Source: JBBDJB01 sp040880125 (GTDB taxonomy: Bacteria; Planctomycetota; Planctomycetia; Pirellulales; JBBDJB01). Taken from it: a stretch of DNA of 64,000 bases. Each line of letters starts with the position of its first letter. The stretch's first letter is position 1. The DNA lies in contig JBBDJB010000018.1 in assembly GCA_040880125.1 (NCBI GenBank), positions 248,001 to 312,000 on the forward strand, written 5' to 3'. The notes under the pieces are model-generated. The model was not told the origin of the DNA and did no database searches. It was given only the letters and a program-made list of their open reading frames with translations. This document shows, in pieces, positions 32,733-41,356 of this stretch. Made by a program: the position numbers and the translations under genes.

Positions 32733-32804
32733 TACACGTGCCGTATGATGCGCCCCTCGGGAGCTGATCTCGCCGCATTCCTTTCTTCCGCGTGAGCACC
32801 TGTC

Positions 32805-33692
32805 ATGACGACCAAGGGTGAAGCCTTCGCCGGACTTTCCGTGGCGCTGACCACGCCGTTTCGCGACGGCCAAGTCGACTTCGCCGCGCTGAAGCAGCAG
32901 GTCGAGTTTCAGATCGCCGCCGGCACCAAATGTCTCTGCCCGACCGGCACGACGGGCGAGTCGCCCACACTCTCGCACGAAGAGCACGAGCGGGTTATCT
33001 CCGCCGTGGTGGAGACCGCCTCCGGCCGCATCAAGGTCATGCCCGGCACCGGATCGAATAGCACCTCCGAAGCGCTCCGCCTGACCAAGTGGGCGGCCAA
33101 GGAAGGGGCCGACGCAGCGCTGCAGGTGGCTCCCTACTACAACAAGCCGACGCAGCAGGGCTTCTACGAGCACTACAAGGCCCTGGCCGAACAGGTCGAT
33201 CTGCCGCTGTGCGTCTACAACATTCCGGGCCGGACCGGCAAGAACATCGAGCCGGAGACGATCGCCCGGCTGGCCGAGCTGGAAAACATCACGATGGTCA
33301 AGGAAGCCACCGGCTCGATGGACCAAGCGTCGCAGATCATCGCCACGACGAACCTGACGGTCCTCAGCGGCGACGACAGCCTGACGCTGCCGCTGATGTC
33401 ACTGGGCGGCCGCGGCGTGATCTCGGTCGTCGGCAACATCGTGCCGGGCGACATGGCGGCCCTGTTGGCGGCCTTCGAGCGCGGCGACTACGAGGAAGCC
33501 CGGGGGTGGCACTACAAGCTGTTTCCGCTCTGTCGCGACATGCTCGGCCTGGCTACCAATCCGATTCCCGTCAAGGCGGCAATGAAGATGCTCGGCCGCG
33601 ACACGGGCGAGCTGCGCCTGCCGATGACGCCACTAGAGAGCGGGCAGGAGAAGACGCTGCGGTCGACGCTGTCCGGCTACGGCTTGCTCTGA
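32805..33692 (+). CDS. dapA: 4-hydroxy-tetrahydrodipicolinate synthase
   Basis: 295-residue TIM-barrel class I aldolase. It condenses pyruvate with aspartate semialdehyde, the first step of the diaminopimelate/lysine pathway. The Schiff-base lysine is Lys166 (MVKEATGS), the catalytic tyrosine Tyr138 (CVYNIPGRTG), and the Thr pair Thr49-Thr50 is in PTGTTGES. Length and motifs are typical. The stop codon overlaps the first arm of a long inverted repeat (33692-33773) that may terminate the transcript. Other NAL-family lyases are possible, but the match to DapA motifs is close. Confidence 0.93.
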   Translation: MTTKGEAFAGLSVALTTPFRDGQVDFAALKQQVEFQIAAGTKCLCPTGTTGESPTLSHEEHERVISAVVETASGRIKVMPGTGSNSTSEALRLTKWAAKEGADAALQVAPYYNKPTQQGFYEHYKALAEQVDLPLCVYNIPGRTGKNIEPETIARLAELENITMVKEATGSMDQASQIIATTNLTVLSGDDSLTLPLMSLGGRGVISVVGNIVPGDMAALLAAFERGDYEEARGWHYKLFPLCRDMLGLATNPIPVKAAMKMLGRDTGELRLPMTPLESGQEKTLRSTLSGYGLL

Positions 33693-33773
33693 AAAACATG
33701 GGACTGGCTCCGAGCAATGCGAAGTAGAACCTGTACGATCCCGCTACTTGCGAGGTGCCTGTCCCATGTTTTT
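33692..33773. repeat. Long palindromic element with 13-nt arms (REP-like)
   Basis: AAAAACATGGGAC (33692-33704) and GTCCCATGTTTTT (33761-33773) are perfect inverted arms; similarity continues to GGC/GCC after one mismatch. Inside, AAGTAG and CTACTT form a second stem. Overall it folds into one extended hairpin after dapA. GGGACTGGCTCC...GGTGCCTGTCCC resembles, from memory, REP elements linked to RAYT transposases in many genomes. The terminal T-run would also serve as a terminator on the plus strand. Confidence 0.75.
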
Positions 33774-33838
33774 GTGCGCGCCCCAAGCGAGAGTTGCACA
33801 ATGATTCTCGCCTTCGTGTCTCGCTTCCCGTCACGGCC

Positions 33839-34957
33839 ATGACCGATGTCCTGGTGCTGTGCGAGTATCCGACACTGCTGGGCGGCGAGCGTTCGCTGCT
33901 GTCCGTGCTCGAACCGCTCCGCTCCGCCGGTTATGCGGTCGCGGTCGCCTGTCCTGGCGAGGGCGCACTGGCCGATGCGCTCGCGCAGGGGAACGTGCCG
34001 ACCTACCCGCTTTCGCTGCACGGCCCGGATGGTCGTCGGCGACCGCTGGAGCAAATTCGCGGCGACCTTGAGCAGCTCTTTCGCCGCACGAAGCCGGACC
34101 TCGTGCATGCCAACAGCCTGGCCACCGGGCGCATCGCGGGTCCCGTGGCGGCGAAGCTCGCGCTGCCGAGCGTCGCGCACCTGCGGGACATCGTGAAGCT
34201 GCGGCGAAGTGAAGTGGGCGATCTGAACCAGCACCGCCGATTGATCGCGGTGTCGCGCGCGACACGGGACGCCCACGTCGCGCAGGGGCTCGATCCTAAA
34301 ACGACGAGCGTCGTCTACAACGGCGTCGATCTGGCGCGTTTCCAACCGCGCCCAGCGAGCGGCTACTTGCACCGCGAGTTGGGCCTGCCGACCGATTCGC
34401 ATCTGATCGGTACCATCGGGCAGATCGCCCTGCGCAAGGGGCTGGATACGCTAGTGGCGGCGGCCGCTGAGGTGGCGCGAGAGAGGAGCGATGTACACTT
34501 TCTCGTGATCGGCGATTGCTATTCCCAAAAGGCGGAGTCGCGCGAGCTGCTCGCTTCGCTTCACGCCGCGGCACAGCGTGGCCCGTTGGCCGGGCGATTG
34601 CACTTGCTCGGCACGCGCGATGACGTCGAGCAGATTCTCGGCGAGTTGACGCTGCTGGTGCATCCGGCGCGGCAGGAGCCTTTTGGCCGCGTTCTGCTGG
34701 AAGCGGCGGCCAGTGGCCTGCCCGTCTTGGCGTCTCGCGTCGGCGGAACGCCGGAGATCTTTCATCTTCCCGAATCGGCACGGCTCGTGCCGCCGGACGA
34801 CCCCGCGGCATTGTCCGGGGCGGTACTCGAGCTTTTAAAGAGCGAACCGGCGCGGCGCAGCCTGGGCGAGGCGGCCCGACGCTGCGCGGAGCAGTTCAGC
34901 ACCAGCGCTGCCGCCGATGGGCTGATGCGCGAGTACGCTCGCGCGATAGCGTCGTGA
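33839..34957 (+). CDS. Glycosyltransferase family 4
   Basis: 372-residue GT-B glycosyltransferase. The N-domain starts VLVLCEYPTLLGGERSLLSVL, which includes the glycine-rich loop. The C-domain has GTIGQIALRKGLDTLVAAAAE, LHLLGTRDDVEQIL and the E-x7-E signature EPFGRVLLEAAASGLPVLAS, which holds the donor nucleotide sugar. The acceptor is unknown; extracellular polysaccharide or lipid glycosylation is typical. ATG 33839 gives the usual start just before the first strand; upstream in-frame sequence overlaps the palindromic element. It converges with the H4MPT operon, ending 8 bases from its last gene. Confidence 0.88.
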   Translation: MTDVLVLCEYPTLLGGERSLLSVLEPLRSAGYAVAVACPGEGALADALAQGNVPTYPLSLHGPDGRRRPLEQIRGDLEQLFRRTKPDLVHANSLATGRIAGPVAAKLALPSVAHLRDIVKLRRSEVGDLNQHRRLIAVSRATRDAHVAQGLDPKTTSVVYNGVDLARFQPRPASGYLHRELGLPTDSHLIGTIGQIALRKGLDTLVAAAAEVARERSDVHFLVIGDCYSQKAESRELLASLHAAAQRGPLAGRLHLLGTRDDVEQILGELTLLVHPARQEPFGRVLLEAAASGLPVLASRVGGTPEIFHLPESARLVPPDDPAALSGAVLELLKSEPARRSLGEAARRCAEQFSTSAAADGLMREYARAIAS

Positions 34958-34965
34958 ACGCTACG

Positions 34966-35925
34966 TCACTCGACCTTAATCGTCACGCCCGAGTTGCACG
35001 GCAAGGCGACCGTCAGCTCGTACTGCTGGCCGTCCGGTCGATCTTGCACAAGCGTCACGCACCGCTTCGCTTCGACCGCACTTGGCACCAGCGCGAACAG
35101 CAGCGGCCCCCAGGAGGACTGGGCCACGCCACGCACTCCCTGCTCGCGGAGCCATGCCACGAGCGATTCCAATTCGGCGGTGGCGTACGGCCCCCCCTGG
35201 TGCGCTGCGAAGCAGCTTCCCGCCAGATAGCCGAACCGGTACAGGCTCTCGGCCGCCTGTTCGCATTCGCCTTCTTGTACGGCCGGCAACAGGTGCAGCA
35301 GGGCTTCGCGGCACAAGGCGTCGGTCGTCGCCAGCGGCGTAGCCGGTAGCTTCTCGAACGCGCCAGACTCTTCCATGCCCGAGAGGCCCTGCTCCCCGCG
35401 CGGTCGGATCAGCACGAACCGCCATTCCGCGGGTATCGCCAGCCGCGTGATCAGCGGCGAGATCGCGTCCGTCTGGTACTTGCCCCCTTCGACGATCAGG
35501 CCCCCACGATCGAACCCGTAGGTGCCCACCGCGGAGCGCCGGCCGCGCCCGGTGATTTGGGCCAGCCGATCACCGCTGGGCACACGCTCGCCGGCCAAGG
35601 CAGCGATGCCGGCGGCTATTGAGAGCGCAAGCTGCGTGCCCGTCCCCAGACCGACGTGAGCAGGCGGCGCGTGTACGACTTCGATTTCGACGGCCGGCTC
35701 GCCCGAGCTGCCATATGCCTGGTGGGCTCGCCGCGCGTACTTCGCTGCTGCCTCCGACATCGGTCCGGTCACCGAAAACGCCTCGCCGCTGCGCAGCACC
35801 AGCTTTAACCCGGGCCGGTCGATCATCGCCCCGACCCCGCCGAACTGCCGTACGTCACTGCGCCCGAAGGAGAACATGCCGAAGTGCAGGCGGCTGGGGG
35901 CGGTAACGGTGACGCGGCGAGGCAT
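34966..35925 (-). CDS. Beta-ribofuranosylaminobenzene 5'-phosphate synthase
   Basis: 319-residue GHMP-kinase-fold enzyme. It condenses p-aminobenzoate (or 4-hydroxybenzoate in some archaea) with PRPP, releasing CO2 and pyrophosphate: the committed step of methanopterin synthesis. Landmarks: TAPSRLHFGMFSF at the start, FGGVGAMIDRPG, the glycine-rich HVGLGTGTQLALSIAAG, and RRSAVGTYGFDRGGLIVEGG. It is the last gene of a six-gene minus-strand operon that also encodes p-aminobenzoate synthase. Bacteria with this enzyme use H4MPT for C1 transfer. No other explanation fits the motifs as well. Confidence 0.92.
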   Translation of the reverse strand: MPRRVTVTAPSRLHFGMFSFGRSDVRQFGGVGAMIDRPGLKLVLRSGEAFSVTGPMSEAAAKYARRAHQAYGSSGEPAVEIEVVHAPPAHVGLGTGTQLALSIAAGIAALAGERVPSGDRLAQITGRGRRSAVGTYGFDRGGLIVEGGKYQTDAISPLITRLAIPAEWRFVLIRPRGEQGLSGMEESGAFEKLPATPLATTDALCREALLHLLPAVQEGECEQAAESLYRFGYLAGSCFAAHQGGPYATAELESLVAWLREQGVRGVAQSSWGPLLFALVPSAVEAKRCVTLVQDRPDGQQYELTVALPCNSGVTIKVE

Positions 35926-35973
35926 GGCTCGGGATCAATATCGGCTTTGAAGGTGGGTCGGCTCCTCCACAGC

Positions 35974-36570
35974 TTACCGCACGCTGGCGAGGTCGACACC
36001 GCCGGCACGGACGAATTCGACGAGTAGATTGAACGCCCGCCGCTCGCGCGGACCCGCGGTCTTTTCGACGATCACAGCCAGCCGCTGATACTCGGCGGCG
36101 ATCGCGTTGGCCGGCAGCAGCTCAATCCGCGTGGCCAGGATGGCGGCCTCGACTACGGCGAACATCGCCCGATTGAAACCGAAAAAATCCCGCTGCCGTC
36201 CGGACTCGACCACCCGGCATTCGATCTCCGCCCGTTGACGGCTGTCGTCGAGCGACTCCACGCGGAAGGCATACCACCGGCAAACGTCGGCGAGGATCCA
36301 TCCTGTGAGGCTTTCGGCCGCCCGCATCGGCGGCAACGACTCCAATCGGCCGATGGCCGCCCGCGCCAGCAGCTCCACATCATCGGTCACGTGAAAGACG
36401 CCCTGGCCGGTGCGCTTGAGGTTGTCGTAGGTGGTTGACGGTTGAAACGGCCGCAACAGGATGGTCTGGAAGTCCGCCGAGATCCGCGGCCCCATCGGCG
36501 CGATATTGGGCGAGCCGTCCGGCAGTACCGTGGTGACGATCCCTTCCAAGATGGGTCGGTCGTCCGGCAC
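35974..36570 (-). CDS. DUF447-family protein of the H4MPT operon
   Basis: 198 residues. It begins ILEGIVTTVLPDGSPNIAPMGP, followed by ILLRPFQPSTTYDNLKRTGQGVFHVTDD, which resembles flavin-reductase-like split-barrel proteins (DUF447). This family is a regular member of bacterial H4MPT gene clusters; its reaction is not established. A GTG start at 36570 is chosen: GAGGAG lies about 10 bases upstream, and an earlier ATG at 36672 would overlap the end of pabA and add residues without similarity. It sits 47 bases after pabA and 48 before beta-RFAP synthase. Confidence 0.85.
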   Translation of the reverse strand: MPDDRPILEGIVTTVLPDGSPNIAPMGPRISADFQTILLRPFQPSTTYDNLKRTGQGVFHVTDDVELLARAAIGRLESLPPMRAAESLTGWILADVCRWYAFRVESLDDSRQRAEIECRVVESGRQRDFFGFNRAMFAVVEAAILATRIELLPANAIAAEYQRLAVIVEKTAGPRERRAFNLLVEFVRAGGVDLASVR

Positions 36571-36617
36571 GCGTCGGCAGCTCCTCGGTTGTAGCTCGGA
36601 TACGCACCGTAGCGGCA

Positions 36618-37280
36618 CTAGAACGTCAGCGGCGTACGGGGCAGAGCCGGCACCACGGCGGTTGGCTGACAAAGTTCCCCTTCCACGACCGGTGCCCCGG
36701 CTGCCGCGGTGCAGCGGGCCATTCGCAGGAAGTTGGCCACCAGCGGATAGCCACTATCGGTAAGGATCGACTCGGGATGAAACTGCACACCCACCACCGC
36801 GTGCGTACGGTGCGCCAGCGCCATGATCGTCCCGTCCGCGCTGTGAGCCGTCACGCGGAGGCACTCCGGCAGCGATTGCTGCTCCGCGACCAGCGAATGG
36901 TAGCGGCACACGGTGAGCGGATCGGGCAGCCCCGCGAACACGCCCTGCCCATCGTGGCGGATCTCGCTCGTGCGGCCGTGCATCGGCTGCACCGCAGGAA
37001 CAATCCGCCCACCATACGCGGCCGCGATACATTGATGTCCCAGACACACGCCCAGCATCGGGATCACCGGGGCCAGCTCGCGGACGATGTCGACACAGGC
37101 TCCGGCCTGGGCGGGAGTGCGGGGGCCCGGCGAGAGCACTACCGCCGAGGGGGCTAGCCGCTTCACGTAGGCCGGATCGATCTCGTCGTTGCGCACCACG
37201 TGCGTCTCGCAACCGAGCCGCTGGAAGTACCTCGCCAGGTTGAAGACGAAGCTATCGTAGTTGTCGACGAGCAGAATCAT
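36618..37280 (-). CDS. pabA: Aminodeoxychorismate/anthranilate synthase glutamine amidotransferase component
   Basis: 220-residue class I glutamine amidotransferase. Nucleophile Cys79 is in GVCLGHQ, and His168/Glu170 in QFHPESIL complete the triad. The N-terminus MILLVDNYDSFVFNLARYF is diagnostic for PabA/TrpG. It supplies ammonia to the PabB subunit. The start overlaps the pabB stop by four bases (ATGA), implying translational coupling. PabA and TrpG cannot be told apart by this subunit alone; the PabB partner and the H4MPT context favour p-aminobenzoate synthesis. The C-terminal extension after about residue 190 is Pro/Ala-rich. Confidence 0.92.
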   Translation of the reverse strand: MILLVDNYDSFVFNLARYFQRLGCETHVVRNDEIDPAYVKRLAPSAVVLSPGPRTPAQAGACVDIVRELAPVIPMLGVCLGHQCIAAAYGGRIVPAVQPMHGRTSEIRHDGQGVFAGLPDPLTVCRYHSLVAEQQSLPECLRVTAHSADGTIMALAHRTHAVVGVQFHPESILTDSGYPLVANFLRMARCTAAAGAPVVEGELCQPTAVVPALPRTPLTF

Positions 37281-38719
37281 GGGGCCAATGCGCGCATCAA
37301 TCCCTCCGCCTTGTGCCATGTTTCGTCGTACTCAGCGAGAGGGTGAGACTGAGCGACGATCCCACCGCCGACCGGTAGCTGCCACCAGCCGCGTCCGGCA
37401 GTGATCGTTCTTATAAGGATACTCATGTCCACCTCGCCGTCAAATCCGACGTAGCCCAGGCTGCCGCAATACGGCCCCCGCGCGACTCGCTCCAACTCGG
37501 CGATGACCTCCATCGCACGGATCTTCGGCGCGCCGGTGATCGATCCGCCAGGAAAGGCTGCCCGAATCAGATCGACGGCCGAAACTTCGTTACGCAACCG
37601 GCCCTCGACGGCCGACACCAGATGCTGCACGTAGGCGTAGCTCTCCAGTTGGCAAAGCTGCGTCACATGGACACTCTCGGGCGTACACACCCGTGCCAGA
37701 TCGTTCCGCAGCAGATCGACGATCATCACGTTTTCCGCGCGGTCTTTCTCGCTGGCCCGCAGTTCGGCCCCGGAATACAGATCGGCTTCCGGCCGAGCGG
37801 TGCGTTGTCGCGTCCCCTTGATGGGCCGGGCCTCGACCTGGCGATCGTGTACCTGGAGAAATCGCTCCGGCGAGGCGCTGCAAATCTGAAAGTCGCCCAC
37901 GTCGAAGTAGCCGGCGAACGTGGCCGGGTTGCGCCGCCGCAAGCGCAGATAAAGCGACACCGCGTCGTCGCGGCCCGGGAACAGCAGCCGCTGGGCGATG
38001 TTCACCTGGAACAGATCGCCGGCGAAGATGTAGTCGATCGCCCGCTGGACCGCATCGAGATACAGCGGCTCGGAGAAGTTGCTCGTCAGGCCCGCAGGAC
38101 CGGACACGTTGTATTGTGGACACAGCTCGGCTGCCGGAACGGGCGGCAAATGGCTCGCCGACCGCGCACGAGGCTTGGCATCGCCAGCGAGCCAATCGAG
38201 CATCTCCTGCAGTCGGGACTCTGCACGCCGCTGCCGACGGTCGCGCTCGATCTCGGGCAACCCCTGCGAGATGATCCACGCCCGCTCGCTGGCATGGTCG
38301 AAGGCGATCACCACGTCATACAATCCCACGGCCATCGCCGGCACGCCAAACTCGTCGAACCGCGGCGCTGGTAATCGCTCCAAGCTGCGGCCGAGATCGT
38401 AGCTGAACAGCCCCGCCGCGCCGCCTTGAAAGGGCGGCATCTCCGGCAGGCTTGCCACCGGGAACGCAGCCAATCGCTCCGCCAGCCGGGCCAGTGCGTC
38501 GCTTCCATCCGCCGGAACTCGAATCGTCTCGAACGGATCGGCGGTAAGAAACGACCACCGGCCGAGCACCGGATGCACAAGCGCGCTGTCGAGAAACAAA
38601 CAGTACGGCCGGTCTGCCAACCGCCTCAGCACGTCCTCCGGGTCCGGGGCCGGTGAAAGCTCGTGTACCACGGGCGCGGGATCGAGCCGCTCGGGCGAGT
38701 CGATGGGAGAGCGTTGCAT
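37277..38719 (-). CDS. pabB: Aminodeoxychorismate synthase component I
   Basis: 480-residue chorismate-binding enzyme. With PabA it converts chorismate and ammonia to 4-amino-4-deoxychorismate. The signature PIKGTRQR has Lys301 in PIKGT, the lysine that marks PabB; TrpE has PIAGT. Other conserved parts: FQVNIAQRL, CSASPERFL, ENVMIVDLLRNDL, FPGGSITGAPKIRAMEVI, and the C-terminal VGGGIVAQSHPLAEYDETWHKAEG. No pabC lyase is adjacent. p-Aminobenzoate is needed for both folate and H4MPT; its place in this operon ties it to the latter. Confidence 0.93.
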   Translation of the reverse strand: MQRSPIDSPERLDPAPVVHELSPAPDPEDVLRRLADRPYCLFLDSALVHPVLGRWSFLTADPFETIRVPADGSDALARLAERLAAFPVASLPEMPPFQGGAAGLFSYDLGRSLERLPAPRFDEFGVPAMAVGLYDVVIAFDHASERAWIISQGLPEIERDRRQRRAESRLQEMLDWLAGDAKPRARSASHLPPVPAAELCPQYNVSGPAGLTSNFSEPLYLDAVQRAIDYIFAGDLFQVNIAQRLLFPGRDDAVSLYLRLRRRNPATFAGYFDVGDFQICSASPERFLQVHDRQVEARPIKGTRQRTARPEADLYSGAELRASEKDRAENVMIVDLLRNDLARVCTPESVHVTQLCQLESYAYVQHLVSAVEGRLRNEVSAVDLIRAAFPGGSITGAPKIRAMEVIAELERVARGPYCGSLGYVGFDGEVDMSILIRTITAGRGWWQLPVGGGIVAQSHPLAEYDETWHKAEGLMRALAP

Positions 38720-38779
38720 TGAGGTTGGCTTGCTATCTGACGAAATATGCCCGGGGACGTGTAAGACATACGGACGCGT

Positions 38780-40207
38780 TCATTCGTCGCCGGTTTCGCG
38801 TCCGCCCTGCTTCTTCCGCCGAGCGGGCAGCCGCTGGTGTTTTTCCGCTCGGGTTAACAGCCCCCAGTCGAGGGCCTCGTCCTGTTCATATTGCTTATCG
38901 AGCGTCAGCGCCGTGAGCGCCTTGGCCATCTCGAAGCCCAGGTAAAACGCATGGCTGGCGTCGAGATTCTTCGGAGCGCTGCCACCCGGGGCGGATGTCA
39001 GCAACTGCTCGAACACGGCAAACGGATCGGCGCCCGCCAGATGCACGCCCGAGCTGACGAGGTGAATCTCGCCGTCTTCCGCAAAGATGCGGTAATTGGA
39101 ATCGCGAATCTGGGCGGCCAACTGTGCCAGTTCCGCCTTGCTGCGCCGCAAGACTTCGGCATCGCGCAGCATTACCAGCCGCGGCTCCAGGTGCTTCGGC
39201 AACACTTGATGTTCGACCGCATGATACACGAGCCGCCGGGCCAAGTCGCATTCCCGCACACTGCTCCGCGCCCAGTTGATAACCTCGGTCGTCAATACGC
39301 TGCGGATGCCGATCTCCTGGCAGAACCCCAACAGCAGTACATTGATCGCCGCCGAATCCGCGTCGGTCAACTCGGTCAGGTTGCCGATGCCCATCATCAT
39401 CTCGGCGTCCGGATACCGGCGATGCACTTCCAGGTATCGCCCCAGGCTTTCAGCAAACCCAAACCCGATCGGAGAGAGTACCGGATCGATGCGCAGCCGC
39501 ACCTGTTTTTCGGCCAGCAGTTCGACCGTCGCTTCGAGCCCTTCCAGCGTCTCGGGCACGTCGGGCACGACGACAACTTCGCAGCCCCAGTCCGGCGCCG
39601 CGCGGCAGTTCGTGCTGTTGACCGACAGTACAAGCTCCGCGCCCGCTTCGGCCGCGGCGGCGATCTCCAGCACGTTCAAGCTGTCGATCGACACGCGGTG
39701 GCCCTGGTCACGCAGGGCCCGCACGACTTCGCCGACGCCCGCCCACGTTTCGCCGGGGTCACAACCCACGTCGATCACGTCGGCGCCGGACTCCGCCAGC
39801 CGCCGCGCTTCGCGGAGAATCTCCTCCCGCGAGAGCCGCGGACAGTGATTGATCTCCGCCAGGATCTCGATGTCGAAGGCCCCGTATTGGTGCGCCGTCT
39901 CGGACTGGCCGAAGTACGCCGGCAAGCGGCGCAGGTCGCGCGGACCGCGCTGCACTGGACGGCCGCCGGCTTGCTCGACGACCGACAGATCGCCCTCGCA
40001 ATAGCCGGGCAACATGACGCGAGTCGTCTCCGCCGGCACGTTGATGCGTCCCGCGATCCATTGCGGCGTCATCAAGGCGGCGACTGTGATATTCAGTACG
40101 TCGACGGAGTAGTCGAAGCCGATGCGCGGAGACAGATCGTGCAGCGTCTCCCGCAGCGCGTGTTCCGCCAGGCGTCCGGTGACGAAATGGATGTGTTCGC
40201 GCTGCAT
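38780..40207 (-). CDS. DUF6513 / dihydropteroate-synthase-like protein of the H4MPT operon
   Basis: 475 residues. An N-terminal domain of about 120 residues (HIHFVTGRLAEHALRETLHDL...) is followed by a TIM barrel like dihydropteroate synthase: LSREEILREARRLAESGADVID (about 126-147), RVSIDSLN, LVLSVNSTN, RIDPVLSPIGFGF. The C-terminus is Lys/Arg-rich. Such dihydropteroate-synthase-related proteins accompany beta-RFAP synthase in bacterial H4MPT clusters and probably join the pterin to the ribofuranosylaminobenzene unit, an inference from context. ATG 40207 is preferred to an upstream in-frame ATG at 40234, which overlaps the end of the SDR gene. Confidence 0.85.
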   Translation of the reverse strand: MQREHIHFVTGRLAEHALRETLHDLSPRIGFDYSVDVLNITVAALMTPQWIAGRINVPAETTRVMLPGYCEGDLSVVEQAGGRPVQRGPRDLRRLPAYFGQSETAHQYGAFDIEILAEINHCPRLSREEILREARRLAESGADVIDVGCDPGETWAGVGEVVRALRDQGHRVSIDSLNVLEIAAAAEAGAELVLSVNSTNCRAAPDWGCEVVVVPDVPETLEGLEATVELLAEKQVRLRIDPVLSPIGFGFAESLGRYLEVHRRYPDAEMMMGIGNLTELTDADSAAINVLLLGFCQEIGIRSVLTTEVINWARSSVRECDLARRLVYHAVEHQVLPKHLEPRLVMLRDAEVLRRSKAELAQLAAQIRDSNYRIFAEDGEIHLVSSGVHLAGADPFAVFEQLLTSAPGGSAPKNLDASHAFYLGFEMAKALTALTLDKQYEQDEALDWGLLTRAEKHQRLPARRKKQGGRETGDE

Positions 40208-40233
40208 GTTGCTGGGGCGACGAAGTGCTGGCA

Positions 40234-41016
40234 CTAGGGGTGCTTCAGACCACCATTGATTTCAATGATCTGTCCGGTGATGAATTCCGCGGAGGGCGAC
40301 GCCAGAAACCGCGCCACTTGGGCCACGTCCTGCGGTGTTCCCCAGCGACCCAGCAGCGCGTCGCCGGTAGCCCGTTGTTGCCAACTATCGGAAGCCTCTT
40401 CACCCCAGGCGGTCTTGATCCACCCGGGCGCGATACAGTTCACGCGGACTTCCGGCGCGAGCGATCGGGCCAAGCTCCTGGAAAACGCCATCACGGCTCC
40501 CTTGGTGGCGGCGAACATCTCTCCGCTATCGCCTTCCATTCCGTAGGCCGCGCGATCCCAACCGACGTTGAGGATCGCCCCCCTACCCCGCTCTTTCATC
40601 CGCTGACCGACCAGACGCGAAAGGCGAATCGTGGCCGTCACGTCGACTCGCCATAACACGTCGAGCTTCTGTTCGAACGACCAATCGGCCGCATCGCCGG
40701 TCAACACGTCCGCGCCGGCGCAGTTCACCCAGACCTCGATCGCCCGCCACTGCCAAGCCCTGGCGACCAGCGCGTTTTGATTCTCGTGCGATGTCAGGTC
40801 GATCACTTCGACGTGTGCGTCCCTTCCACAAGCCTGCACCTGGTCGGCCGTCGCTTCGGCCTCTTCGCGGCGGTGGCCGGCATGGACCAGCACGTCCGCA
40901 CCCGTGGCCGCCAGGGCCAGCGCGATTTCCCGCCCGATGCCGCTGGACGAGCCGGTCACCACGGCGGCCATTCCCGCCAGATCGGAGCGTTCGGATGCCG
41001 GTTGGTTCGCGGGCAT
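40234..41016 (-). CDS. Short-chain dehydrogenase/reductase-like protein heading the H4MPT operon (atypical catalytic site)
   Basis: 260-residue SDR fold. The cofactor motif VTGSSSGIGREIALAL and WVNCAGADV are present. The catalytic positions are unusual: the Ser site reads ILNVGWDRAAYG, and YxxxK reads FAATK, with Phe instead of Tyr. The C-terminus WGTPQDVAQVARFLASPSAEFITGQIIEINGG is normal. Ordinary SDR redox chemistry is therefore doubtful; a pterin- or substrate-binding role, or a different mechanism, is possible. It precedes the DUF6513 gene by 26 bases. ATG 41016 is preferred over an upstream ATG at 41094 because the extra 26 residues do not resemble an SDR. Confidence 0.85.
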   Translation of the reverse strand: MPANQPASERSDLAGMAAVVTGSSSGIGREIALALAATGADVLVHAGHRREEAEATADQVQACGRDAHVEVIDLTSHENQNALVARAWQWRAIEVWVNCAGADVLTGDAADWSFEQKLDVLWRVDVTATIRLSRLVGQRMKERGRGAILNVGWDRAAYGMEGDSGEMFAATKGAVMAFSRSLARSLAPEVRVNCIAPGWIKTAWGEEASDSWQQRATGDALLGRWGTPQDVAQVARFLASPSAEFITGQIIEINGGLKHP

Positions 41017-41356
41017 AACTCTGGCCGAATAGACGCAGGGGAGGGGAACGTCCTTCGTTGTAATCCGGCACGCGCGGAGCCACAAGGCGGCCAATGCCGC
41101 GATGCGACCACTGAAACCGTCATGTTTTGGCGCGCTTCGACCCGCTATAGAACCCCTTTCGTTGCGACTGCCCCGTCGGGGGGCTACGATGGCGGGTAGA
41201 CTTCTGCTGGCCGGGAAATGCTGGCAAAGATCACGATTCGTCGGGCTCTCCAGGAATAATCTCTTCCGATCGGTGCGAAGCTTATTGCGGGCGACGCGTC
41301 GCTAAGCCTTTACCGCCGGACCCGCTTTGGTGGATTCCGGACGAGGAGCCATCAGC
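41017..41356. other. Divergent intergenic region between H4MPT operon and ECF sigma gene
   Basis: 340 bases that must carry the promoters for the minus-strand H4MPT operon and the plus-strand sigma-factor operon. I see no gene on either strand. A small G/C hairpin (GCCCC-GTC-GGGG near 41170-41181) and the ribosome-binding site GAGGAG at 41343-41348 are the only clear elements. Confidence 0.5.

Noticed and set aside
37277..38719. Anthranilate synthase (TrpE) in place of PabB
   Set aside because: The signature is PIKGT, typical of PabB; TrpE carries PIAGT. No trp genes are nearby.
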